DNA of 64,000 nt. Origin: Onthophagus taurus. Its lineage: Eukaryota > Arthropoda > Insecta > Coleoptera > Scarabaeidae. Shown here piece by piece: positions 48,981 through 60,483 of this stretch. The notes under the pieces were generated by a model. It was not told the DNA's origin. It did not search any database and saw only the letters and a program-made list of their open reading frames with translations. The stretch spans positions 33,549,501-33,613,500 of the forward strand of contig NC_091966.1 in the NCBI RefSeq assembly GCF_036711975.1, in the 5' to 3' direction. Each line of letters starts with the position of its first letter. The first letter of the stretch is position 1. Both the position numbers and the translations under genes were made by a program.

Positions 48981-50371
48981 CTAATAGCATACGCCACACC
49001 CATTGCCTTTTCCCCCGCTTTTGCTACTCGAATAACCGCCATAGCCATAGTCGTAGCCATAGTAGCCAAAAGAGCCAAAAGAGCCAAGTAACCCAAGGAG
49101 GCCAGAGTAGTAAGACCCATAATCATAATCATAATCTTTGCTACCTTTTCTTTTCATACTACAACGTGATTTTTTTCCCTTCTTCTTCTTTTTCTTCTTA
49201 CAAGGACTTTCTACCTTATAAGATTTTTCCAAAATACAAGGTGATTTTCCTTCAGTCGTTTGCATCTTACAAGGTGATGCCGTTGATGTTGTTACCGTCT
49301 TGTAAGGAACTTCGACTTTATAAGGTTGCTGAATATTATTATGATTATGTATTTCTACCTTATAAGGTGATTCGATTTTACGAGACGGATCCAACGTTTT
49401 GGTGGTCTCCACCTTATAAGGTGTTTCCATCTGTGTTTTCACTTGATTATGTATTTCCACCTTATAAGGTTTTTCCACAACACAAGTTGGTTTTCCATCA
49501 ATTATTTGCATATTACATGGTGATACCGTTGATATTGTTTCCGTCTTGTAAGGACCTTCGACTTTATAAGGTACCTGAATATGATTGTTTATTTGTACCT
49601 TATAAGGTGGTTCGGCCTTAGGAGGCGGATCCCACGTATTGGTGGTCCCCACTTTATAAGGTATTTCGACCTTGTAAGGTGTTTCGACCTTATAAGGTAT
49701 TTCGACATTATAAGGTGTTTCCATATGTGTTTTTACTTGATTATGTATTTCCACCTTATAAGGATTTTCTAAAATACAAGGTATATTTCCTTGAGGTGTT
49801 TGCATCTTACAAGGTGATGCTGGTGGTATTGTTTCCGTCTTGTAAGGTACTTCGACCCTATAAGGTCCCTGAATATGATTTTGGATGTGTACCTTATAAG
49901 GTGATTGGGCCTTAGGAGATGGATCCCACGTATTTGTGTTCCTCACCTTATAAGGTATTTCCGTATTCATAGATTTGTCGATCTTATAAGGTATTTCGAC
50001 ATTATAAGGTGGTGTTTGCAACTCTGTTTTCACTTGATTATGTATGTCCACATTATAAGGTCTTTGGACGATGGTAGGAGTTTCCGTTTCTAAACTGAGA
50101 CCTCCATTTTGTTGAATAATAGTTTGAGATCCGAATGGTACATGGTTATGTTTAGGATCATAACCATTGTAATGATAGTGATGATGCTGCTGAGGACTAT
50201 TGCCATTAGAAGGGCGTTGACAATTACAATCATCGAGAGGCACACTAGTACATGTATTAAATACCTAAGAATAACAACAAAATGAGATACTTTAGGTGAA
50301 TCAAATCATAAATTACTTACTAATACTATAAGGTAAATTAATATTTTTATAAAGTTACATAATTTCAACAT
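48981..50371 (-). CDS. Secreted PYKV-repeat protein, unknown family
   Basis: Two exons: 50371-50321 (17 codons) and 50264-48981; 444 residues. Exon 1 plus the start of exon 2 form a signal peptide (MLKLCNFIKILIYLIVL then VFNTCTS), so the product is probably secreted. Then comes a short Cys/His/Gln-rich stretch, followed by about twenty P-Y-[KNR]-[VIT] motifs. These sit in three larger repeats of roughly 95 residues, each with IHNQVKT or HNH, TxTWDPxPK- or TLDPSRK-like, PYKTET and a SPCKMQT...PCILE two-Cys segment. Next is a block CKKKKKKKGKKSRC, then a Gly/Tyr-rich tail (YDYDYGSYY to YGYDYGYGGY) ending GCGVCY. Signal peptide, repeats and Gly/Tyr tail suggest an extracellular structural protein (cuticle, silk-like or adhesive); that is inference. 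No homologue is known to me. Confidence 0.8.
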
Positions 50372-51292
50372 GATTGTTACGTTTTATGAAATGAAATGGT
50401 GGATTTTAATTCAGGTTCTTAATTTATTAGAAAGGAAAATCGTAAAATTTTTATACTTTCCAATTATTGCTAAATTATGATTGATGTATGCATACACATA
50501 AAAATGATTAATTTTTATCCATGCATTCTAGGTTACATGAAATCCGTTCTTATTTTTCACAAATATCTTAATACTGATTTTATATTGTAATGTTTTTTTA
50601 TTAATTTAACGATCATTACTAATAATCACTTTACTTTTGAAAAATTTTACGATGTAATTATCGAAATCGATTTTGATCTACGTGACTGTCATCAGCAAAA
50701 TATAAAAAGAAAAACTTACTATTCTAGTTGCGATTTTCATTAAAGCCTTACCAAGCACTTTCTATTAGAAAGTATCGTCAATAATTAGATCTATGAATTT
50801 AATATTGTAGGGACCATGGCCACTTATGACCAGATCAGCTTTAAGTTTTTCCTCAATCAATGCAATCTTGTTTTTAAACTATCTTATATAAAAAGTGTTG
50901 ACGCAATCTGATTCTTCCTCAGTGCTCTAAATGTGATAGTCACGAAATTCAGGTAAGTTTCCGTAATGGTCGCAATGGCTGTATCATACACTAGTGTAGC
51001 CTATATTCTACAAATACATATTACTCAGATTAACCCCATCTTCTAGTGGAACACACGTTTTAACAAACGAGGCTTTGATGAACTGGGTAAGAGGCGGGTT
51101 ATGCTTGAGATGTGTGGTGAGTGTTTTTCCAAGTCTCACTGGCCCACAGGAATTGTGACGCCATTATACAAATTAATTATCAACAAAGAAACGAAATTTT
51201 GGAGAAATGATGATAGTTTAATAAGAAAATTGTTACAATAAAAAATTTATTTTGCATAAGAAGAAAACCAAGAACAACGATGATCTCACGAT
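50372..51292. other. Spacer between PYKV gene and CAT-a
   Basis: AT-rich, no supported ORF. It should contain the PYKV gene promoter (minus) and the CAT-a 3' UTR. Confidence 0.5.
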
Positions 51293-54200
51293 TTAATTTG
51301 AAATTGCTTTACTATGCCATATTCCATAAGAAAAATAGATGATTGTACCTAAAATTTAATATATACAAAACAATATCATGCAAATCCTCATATTAAGTTA
51401 TTATTTACTTACCAATACCCATCCAAACAAAATATCTTAACCAAGTTGAAATATCTAAAAGTACCATTAAATATATATTCATCATAATGCTTAAACCTGG
51501 CAACCAAGGTATTAAAGGAACCTAAAAAATAATAATATTAAAATAGATAATAAGTTTTGCGGTCAAGAAAAATACCCCAAATACTGGATCAATTCCTTTT
51601 GGTTGTTTTGAAATTATCCACAAAGATATAAATATTATTAAAGATAAAATAATTACAGATATCACAAAAGGAGTTGAGAAATACTCATGATTTAATTTAG
51701 ATAATATGACAGCCAGAATAAAAGTGGTAATCACTAAAAACTTTGTGTTATTATTCAAGTTTAAATTAAAATATTTTTTAAGCTAATACAAAATGTACAC
51801 AACCCAAACGAAACTATACGAAAAGTTAATTTATTCGGCGTTTGAAAGCGTATTCCTAAAACTTGAGTACAAATTTGATAACACGATAATTTTCGTTTTG
51901 AAATAACATCATTATTTTCTAACGTCGGCTCATAACGAAGAATAATAACACAAATAGCAACTACGGAATAAGAAACCAACGTAGCTATAGCCATTAACGT
52001 GAAAAGATCTCCTAATTCAAAAAGAGTAGCAAATAAACCTGCAAATTGAAGGGTGAAAAAATGTTAATTATTTAGAACGAAGAAACCTGTTATAAATCCA
52101 GCAATTAATGTTCCAGTGAAAGGTGTACGAAATTTTGGGTGAACTTCACCTAAAAATGAAAAAAGTAATCCATCGCAAGCCATGGAATAAATTATTCTTG
52201 GTAAAGGAAACATAGATCCAATTAAACTAAAAGTAAAAAATTTGATTGATAATTTAATAAATTATCTTAATTAATTTTACGCTGAGAGTAATCCGCATAT
52301 AGCTCCTATGCTTACAAGATACTTCGAAATTGTCCATCCTATTTTATCGTAAATATATGGTAATGGGGCAAAACGATCCTAAAAATTGCAATTAACAAAA
52401 CAGTTAAATAATAGAAAAGTTAATCTTTTTTTTTTAAATATTAGTGTTGTTAATGTAGTTTTTTAATATAGTATTGTTAATAGAAAAAGAAAACTGCAAG
52501 AGAAAGTCTGAAACTTTCACAAATGTTACGAAATTATTATCAATTAGACAAGTTTTTTATTCCTACTTGTTCGTAATACGGAAGAATCATAGTTAAAATC
52601 GTTGATACACCAAAATAAGCCATAAAAATTATTAATAATGATACTATTATGGCAATTGGAATTGATTTTCGGGGGAATCTTGCTTCTTCGCCTAAAATTT
52701 GATAAAAAAGAATAAATAATTAGTCATAAAGTATTTTTTTAAACCAGCTGTGGCAATTGAGTCAAATCCAATGAATCCATAAAAACATGTTGGTGCTCCT
52801 TTTAAAACTCCCGATATCCCATATGGAAGAAATCCACCTACTCCGTATTTTACATCAGGGACTTTTTCTTGGGGAATTTCCCAATTATCAGAATTAACTA
52901 AAAAAACAAATCACAAGAACAGAAACTTAAATAAAGTATCGTTTAAGTTTTACGCACAGAATTTATAATTTCTGATGTATTTTTAAAATAAATGTCTATA
53001 AAAAAAATATGAAAAGTTGCGCAAAGGAACAAAGCAAAACTTTGTGTCAAGACGTGTCTAGAAATCGCTGCTTTTGACAACCTTCTATATAGCTTTTTTG
53101 ATCTCTGAGATGGTTTCGGAATCATTTTCATAAACTTTGTTATCAACATTGTCTCAGAAAAATAAGAAAATTTCTAAATTTGTGGTTTCACAGTACCTCA
53201 AACCAAACATATGCTCTCCAAAGTGGTTCATTTTTCTTATTACGTCGTTTACCGCACTTCTCACGTTGATTCAACCATTCTCTGTTATAATCGTACCTAC
53301 TCTATCAATTCTAACGATTATAAAAATTGTATAGCAACTAGTAGAGCAAAAATGTAGATCCATTCTTAATACTTGGACACTTCCTTAATAGACAAAACTT
53401 TGAAACCAAAAATCAATTTGCGGTTACAAATTAAATATGATTGAAATTCCCAAAATTATTAAACATTTACTCTTATTATTATTGTTACTCATTGGTTATA
53501 TTATTAATTAAAATATATTAATAAGAAAACAAATAAAATTACCTTTCCATAATCCTGAAATTATAACAAATAAAACGACGATTATATTTAAACCAGTAAA
53601 TATGTTGTTTGCCATAAAAGATTCCTTGGCACCAAGAGCCAAAGATACTGAAAACAAAAATAACATTTTAAAACATTTCTTAATAAAAAAATTTAAGATA
53701 CTTTACATGAAAATAAACATGTTATAGCAAAAGAAAATAAATCCGGATACTTAGAAAGTGATTGTAGATTAATAGGCATGTGATGTTCAAAAAAATTAGA
53801 CATAACGTGATGAAATAAAGCGTCTAAATATGTAAATAAACCTTTTACAACACTTGCTGAACCTACAAAAATAAAACAAAATAAAGAAATCTTAAACCAT
53901 CATTTTTTATATAACCTATGATATATTCTAATATTAAATTCCACCCAAGTAAAAATCCAATTAATTCCCCCATACAAACATAACTATATTCATAAACTGA
54001 TCCAGCTCTGGGCATCCGAACTCCAACTTCAGCAAAACATAAACCTAAAAATATATTTTAAAATTTCAAAATAAATTTAAATAAATAAATATTACCTGCA
54101 AATATAGAAGCAATAGCTGCGATAAGAAATGAAATAACAACAGCTGGACCAGCGTATTTTTTAGCAACTTCCCCAGCTAAAACATAAACTCCAACACCTA

Positions 54201-54330
54201 AAGTACTTCCAACTCCCAACACTGTTAAATCAAAAGTACTAAGCATTTTTGATAGTTTTGTAGATTCTTGATTTGAATGGGATTTTTTACGAAAAATTAC
54301 TCGTAGGAATTTATTAAAATTTTCTTTCAT
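51293..54330 (-). CDS. CAT-a: cationic amino acid transporter (SLC7 family)
   Basis: Twelve exons: 54330-54096, 54044-53916, 53862-53707, 53647-53543, 52897-52745, 52691-52567, 52378-52281, 52226-52087, 52038-51790, 51733-51576, 51521-51413, 51348-51293; the frame closes to 570 residues, the usual CAT range. Marks: [20 protein letters not shown] near residue 30, [83 protein letters not shown], then [15 protein letters not shown] and a short C-tail ending HSKAISN. Predicted plasma-membrane transporter for arginine and lysine, which in insects feeds TOR signalling (family knowledge). It has four more introns than CAT-b. Confidence 0.88.
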
Positions 54331-54590
54331 TTTATTTAATTCTTTTGAGAAATTGTATAAAGAACAAATGATTCTTGTCTAACGTTTCGACTAAAACTAA
54401 ACGTTGAACTCGACCGGAATTTAGAGCAATTTAATCAATCGAATTGGATATTAAATTGACTGGCTTAAATTTGTGGTCGTCGCAGTTTAATTAATGGCTC
54501 AATGCCAAAATATCAAACTAAAAAATAAAATATAAATAAAAGATTTAAAATAATTTATTTTTTATTTTCGTATCACAACAAAGAAATTAA
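54331..54590. other. Spacer between CAT-a and CAT-b
   Basis: 260 bp with the CAT-a promoter region and the CAT-b 3' UTR. No motif stands out. Confidence 0.5.
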
Positions 54591-57386
54591 TTATAATCTG
54601 GTAACATCAACACCATTCTCTATTATAAGTTCTAAATTTGTGTTATTACTTTTTCGTTCTTTACTATGCCATATACCATATCCAAAATAAATTAAAAGCC
54701 CAATTCCTAACCAAGCTGCTATTCGAAGGAATGTTTGAAGTTTAGGCATAGACATTAACAATATGTTAACAAAAATACTTGCAAACGGGATTAATGGAAC
54801 AAACGGAACCTATAAAAAAAATATTCGGTGATTTTTTAATGCAATAATTTAACTTACCTTAAATGAAAGATTAATATCTTGCTCTGGTTGACGAGCAACA
54901 ACCACAACTGTTGATAATAATAAAATTATTAATAGTACGAAAATTGTTAAGAAATATGGTTGTTCCACTGATAAAAAAATTGGAAATTTTAAACCAACAG
55001 CAATTGCAATTGAAAGTAAACCTAAAAAGATATTATTAAATTCGAATTAAATAAAGAGTTTTTCTTTACATACAAAAAATCATAATTGCCCAATTTTTAA
55101 TGGAATTCGTCAATTTATTGGGATATTTATTTCCATTCAAATTAAAAGCAATTTTGAAAGCATAAAATCCAGCATGGAAAACTGATTCATTATGCTCAAT
55201 ACATACATTTTGTGATTTATCGTTGTTGATTGGTGTATATCTAAAGAAATGATTTTAAATTTGTTATTACTTATTTAGTTAATATCAACTTTAACATTAT
55301 TATAAATTTATTTTATTCCAGATAGAATGTAGATAAATGATAACAATTTAAAAAGGGCTTCAATTTTGCAAAAAAAGTCGATAGTAATGGTTGGCTTGAA
55401 GGTTTAAAAAAAAATCTGCTGTGAGGCAGAGTTGTTAACAAAATGGCAAAACTCAAAGAAACTAAGAAAGCAACTTTCAAGCATGGTTACTGGTATTAGA
55501 AAATGAAATGAGTCTTCAAAAAATAAACATTATAGTGTCGATAATAATTGTTTAGCTCATAACGACATTCCTAAGTTAAAGCTTGATACGTTTTTAGTTT
55601 AGCTAATTTTGTATCTTCCTGCAAATATAATAAGTAACTTATAACCACTTGATCATGGCTTTAAAGTAAATGTAAAAATGGTTTCTAATTATTTCAAGAA
55701 GGCGGGATTTTAAAAATGCCACGTTGATGAAGAAATTGATATTGATGAGTTACATGAAGATCTTGAACAATGGAAACTATGGAATTATATGGGATTTTAT
55801 AAATTTTGACCACATGTTGATCTCACTAAAGTGTCTGAGGAGATCAAAGAGAGTGAAGACATGAAAAATACACTGGAACTATCAGAATTTTAGAATCTAT
55901 AAATTGCAATAAATGATTAGATAACAAGAAATGAAACAGTACCTTAACATTAAGACACAAATAGATACAATTGTGTAAGCAATCAATGTCCCTATAGATA
56001 GCATCTCAACTAACTGATTAATATCAAAAATTGTGGCCATAATTCCTGAAAATATTTCAATAATAATTTTTATATTTAACGCATTTTTTACTTACCAGCA
56101 AATAAACCAGTTGCAATAGTGGCAATAACGGGAGTTTTAGTTCTTTTGCTAATATACGATAACTGTTTAAATAACAATCCATCTTTAGCCATTGAATACA
56201 AGATACGAGGTAAAGTAAACAAATTACCAACTAAAGTTGATGTCATAGCTATAATAGCACCCACTGAAGATATCCATTTAATAGCGGGCCATTTAGCGTA
56301 ATCAAATGCAGCAGGAAATGGAGCTTTTTCATCCTAAAAAATAATCATATAAAAATATTCGAAACTTACACCTAATTTTTCTTTATTTACTTGTTCGTAA
56401 TAAGGGCACATTAACGTTAAAACGGTGGATACACCAAAATATGCCAAAAAGCTTATAAATAGGCACAAAAGAATAGCAAGTGGGATCATTTTTTGTGGAT
56501 TTCTAGCTTCATCTGCTGTCGTTGCGATAGCGTCAAATCCAACGAAAGCAAAGAAGCATTGAGCAGCACCAGTTAAAATTCCTTGAAAACCAAAAGGAGC
56601 AAAGCCTCCTTCCCCACCTGTTACATCTAGAGGAATATTTTCTTTTGAAATACTCCAAAAATCAAAATTAATAACAGCAGCTCCAAATCCAATAACAATT
56701 GAAACAACTATTAAAGTTAATACCGTTAAAATACTATTTAACATCGACGATTCTTTTGCCCCGTTAGACATAACAACTTAAAAAAAAATTGATGCTTAAA
56801 TAATAATTAAATCAAGAATTATTATTACCTATTAGAATAATCATCATGGCTAAAGAAAAAAAATCGGGATAACTCGATAAAAATTCAATATTAATAGGCA
56901 TCGCATCACGAAACGCTGTACTAATAGTATTATTTGTTAAAGCATCTATGTAATCGCTTAATCCTCTTGCTAATCCAGCAGTTCCTATTACATACTCAAG
57001 AACTAAATTCCAACCGATTATAAAAGCTAGAAGTTCACCTACTGTAACGTAAGTATAAATGTAAGCCGAACCAGCTTTCGGAACTCTACACGCAAATTCG
57101 GCGTAACATAAACCTAAAAATATGTATTAAAAATTTTATAAAATGAGTAGAACAAATTTATACCTGCTAAAGCCGAAGCCACAGCGGCAATGAGAAAAGA
57201 TATACAAACGGCGGGTCCTGCGTGTAATTTAGCCACCGATCCAGCTAAGACGTAAGTTCCCAATCCTAAAGTAACACCAAGTCCGAGAAATGTTAGATCC
57301 CATAATCCCAAAACACGATTTAATTCGCTTGTTTCTTCTAAATCTATTGGCTTTTTCCGGAATAATACCCTAATTATTTTGCTCAT
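54591..57386 (-). CDS. CAT-b: cationic amino acid transporter (SLC7 family)
   Basis: Eight exons: 57386-57164, 57113-56829, 56776-56370, 56333-56096, 56045-55943, 55240-55074, 55021-54858, 54809-54591; the frame closes to 601 residues. Marks: [107 protein letters not shown] and an end VDVTRL. Near-twin of CAT-c with the same exon lengths. Compared with CAT-a, exon pairs 2+3, 5+6, 7+8 and 11+12 are fused. The fifth intron carries a Tigger-like transposase fragment. Predicted plasma-membrane arginine/lysine transporter. Confidence 0.9.
55555..55895 (+). mobile_element. Tigger/pogo-type transposase C-terminal fragment
   Basis: The plus strand reads [12 protein letters not shown], then LPANIISNL followed by a stop in place of [12 protein letters not shown], and SNYFKKAGF, matching the ..LPANTTS.LQPLDQG.I...K and NCFKKAGF end of DDE_1 transposases. 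An acidic tail ([20 protein letters not shown]) follows. No terminal repeats were seen. A dead fragment inside CAT-b intron 5, unrelated in orientation to the host gene. Confidence 0.6.
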
Positions 57387-57933
57387 AATTTCTTTTTGCT
57401 AAAATGATTAATTTTATTTTGAATACGCTTGTAGTATTAAGATACCGTCTCTATGAATGGTATTCAGCGAAAACTTTATTAGAATGAACGAAGTGTGAAT
57501 AACACCACGATTTTTATAGTAAAAAATTTTTATTTTGCATAATTTAATTCACTTCTAATGTGAAATGACTTTTGTTGAAAAATGACCGTGAAAACATTTC
57601 TTGGAACATAGTCATTTTGTTTTGTATATTTAAAGATATTTAAAATATATCATTTTACCTTCAAAACTTTTCACAATTTCTTCTTATTCAATGTAAGATT
57701 AATAAGTTAAATTGCTTCATCAATTAATTTCACAATAATCAGGTAGTTTATTTTTTCATTGGATGGGGGTTTTTACAAAGTTGTTGTGAGGATTACAAGT
57801 TTCTGATTCGATAACTAGAATGAGTCAACTTGTGTAAAAAACATCGGTTATATCCTTAGTCCGGTATTCGTTAATCTACAATTCGTAGTCTAACAACTTA
57901 ACGTAACTTTTTTTGGAATTATTCAATCTACAT
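57387..57933. other. CAT-b upstream region
   Basis: No ORF. It should hold the CAT-b promoter; no clear TATA box is visible on the minus strand. Confidence 0.45.
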
Positions 57934-59321
57934 ATACAGGATGTCTCAGCGAGACCGGTCATTAGACGTTTCTAGGGTTCTAGCCAAAATAAAAATTTGA
58001 GAATTCAGACTCAAGTATTATCAATTACGATCTCTTCGACTAAAATATTTTCAGATTTCTTGCACTTCCGGTTATACCGGAAGTCGCCACCTACTTTATT
58101 TTTTTAAATGGAACACCCTGTATATTTTTACATATTTGGATTTGTCTGTTTTCAAGGTTTATAAATAACTTTACTTTTTGCAATTTGATTCGGCCGTTCT
58201 CGAGTCATTCGAAGTTTTCTAGAAAAATCTGCTCCAGCAGACATTTGTTCAAAAAATCAGAGAACACTCGATTTTTGGGATATCAATTTAGGATTCAGAA
58301 CATGCTTAAGCAACATGATGGAGTATATTTTGGTGCCGAGAACGGCTCTATAGAACGTTTGGTAACTTTACTATGGCACGTTAACTTTTCAAAATTTGGA
58401 AGTACCATAACTTCATTTTTTTAAATGGCACCCCTCATATTTTATTACTTAGTCGTCTTCGGTGTCTCATTCTACATCTTTTATATCCCATATGTCCCAT
58501 ACCTAACATTAATAGTTTGGGAGATAATTAGGGTTTTTTGAAAAATGCACACATATCATATGGATATTTAGCCTAGTGTGCCATGGAAAACAAGCCTTCT
58601 CAATGAGTTCTTGTCAAAGACTCATTTGTTTACGTCACTTGATGCATGTGAGCTAATAATTATCTGTTAGGTCCCTTAATATTAGTACTGAAAAGAGTTA
58701 AAATCGATAACAATAACGAAAGTAATATTTACACAAATCAAGAAATTCTTATATATGGGACATATGGGATATAAAAGATGTAAAATGAGACGCCGAAGAC
58801 GACTAAGTAATAAAATATGGGGGGTGCCATTTAAAAAAATGAAGTTATGGTGCTTCGAAATTTCGAAAAGTTAACGTCTCATAGTAAAGTGAACAAACGA
58901 TCTAGACAGCCGTTCTCGGCACCAAAACATACTCCATAATATTGTTTAAGCATGTTCTGAATCTTAAATTGATATCTCAAAAAACCAGTGTTCTATGATT
59001 TTTTGAACAAATGTCCGCTGGAGCAGATTTTTCTAGAAAACTTCGAATGACTCGAGAACGGCCGAATCAAATTGCAAAAAGTAAAGTTATTTATAAACCT
59101 TGAAAACAGACAAATCCAAATATGTAAAAATATACAGGGTGTTCCATTTAAAAAAATAAAGTAGGTGGCTACTTCCGGTATAACCGGAAGTGCTAGAAAT
59201 CTGAAAATATTTTAGACGAAGAGAATTTAATTGATAATACTTAAGTCTGAATTCTCAAATTTTTATTTTGGCCAGAACCTCAGAAACGTCTAATGACCGG
59301 TCTCGCTGAGACACCCTGTAT
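57934..59321. repeat. 1.39-kb inverted-repeat (foldback) element
   Basis: Two arms of about 567 bp (57934-58500 and 58755-59321) are reverse complements with scattered mismatches, around a 254-bp unique spacer. Outer ends read ATACAGG(A/G)TGTC and its complement. Inner copies of the CAGGGTGTTCCATTTAAA word occur in each arm. No coding capacity. This is the form of a non-autonomous foldback transposon; the source family is not evident. Target-site duplication is at most ATA/TAT. Confidence 0.85.
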
Positions 59322-59469
59322 TTGAAAGGACAGTGGCGGAGGTTTCGATAACTTATTAAACTTGTAATAAGCAAATATACTATTTATTTCCTTTTTTGTA
59401 CTACAACGTTTAACGTTTATGACTTTTTCATAAACTTTTGAATAAACATTCACTTTATTCCTTTATCTT

Positions 59470-59820
59470 TGCTACAACGTTCCGAATTCCGTGCTCTACC
59501 AACAAGATGTAAACCCACGATTTCATCTAATCTTCACACTTTCAAACTTTTCTCGATATTTATGCATCGGAAAGCAAATATGTAAAAGAGCAATGTTGTG
59601 AAGAACAAAGTTTGCTACAACTTTTATACTAAAACTTTTTTTTTAAACGTTCCGAATCCGGTGCTCTACCAACAAGATGTAAAACCACGATTTCATCTAA
59701 TTTTTATCTTTTCAAACTTATATGGATATTTATGCATCTGAGAGCAGAAGTGTAAAAGAGCAAGATTATTAAGAATAAAGTTTGCTACAACTTTTATACT
59801 AAAACTTTTTGACAAAAATG
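59470..59820. repeat. Two tandem units of about 174 bp
   Basis: The word GTGCTCTACCAACAAGATGT recurs at about 59490 and 59664 with similar flanks (CCACGATTTCATCTAAT, AGTTTGCTACAACTTTTATA). A partial third start (TACAGAATCCCGTGTTTAGT) follows at about 59820. The units differ by small substitutions. Confidence 0.7.
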
Positions 59821-60483
59821 TACAGAATCCCGTGTTTAGTAAAACTAAATTATTTTTTTCTTGATGTGGGTTAGATTTTCGGGTGTCCATACAAGTGTCA
59901 TTCTGTGGATTGTGCAAGGTATTTTATGATTTCCATAGAAGAAACTATGGCGAATCGAATGACGTATAGATCTTGATAATTAAATACATCATTTACGAGT
60001 TATAACCACCTAAAGAAGATAATTTTTGTGTTATTTTCGCAATATTTTGTGTTTTAGTGGAATTGAAGCAGCATTTTGAATTGGGCATTTCCGCCAAGGA
60101 TTAAGCTTTCCAACGATATATATATTCGTCAAAATCGGTTATTATAATCAAAATACTATACATCTAAAATCCTGCCCGATTGGGGTTAGAAGAGTTAGGG
60201 CCAGTCTGAATTCTACTACTACATTACTATCTAGATATTGTAGAACTATTGATGATTGTAGAAATATTGATGATTGTAGAAATATTGATGATTGTGAAAT
60301 CATCGAATCAAATCAGTTAACAGACTACGATATGTTTACTTGAAATTTAGATCAATTTAATCAATCAAATTGGATATTAAATTCACCTAGCCTATAAAAT
60401 AAAATAAAAATATTAAAAATGCAAATTTAAAACTTAAATAAATTAATTTATTTTTCATTTTCGTATCACAACAAAAAAATTAA
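59821..60483. other. Spacer before CAT-c 3' end
   Basis: No gene. A short direct stutter (three copies of GATGATTGTAGAAATATT-like words) lies at about 60247-60300. Confidence 0.5.

Noticed and set aside
48869-49621. Plus-strand 250-codon ORF opposite the PYKV gene
   Set aside because: It is the antisense reading of the repeat-rich minus-strand gene; the repeated sequence keeps the opposite frame open. No signal or family on that strand.
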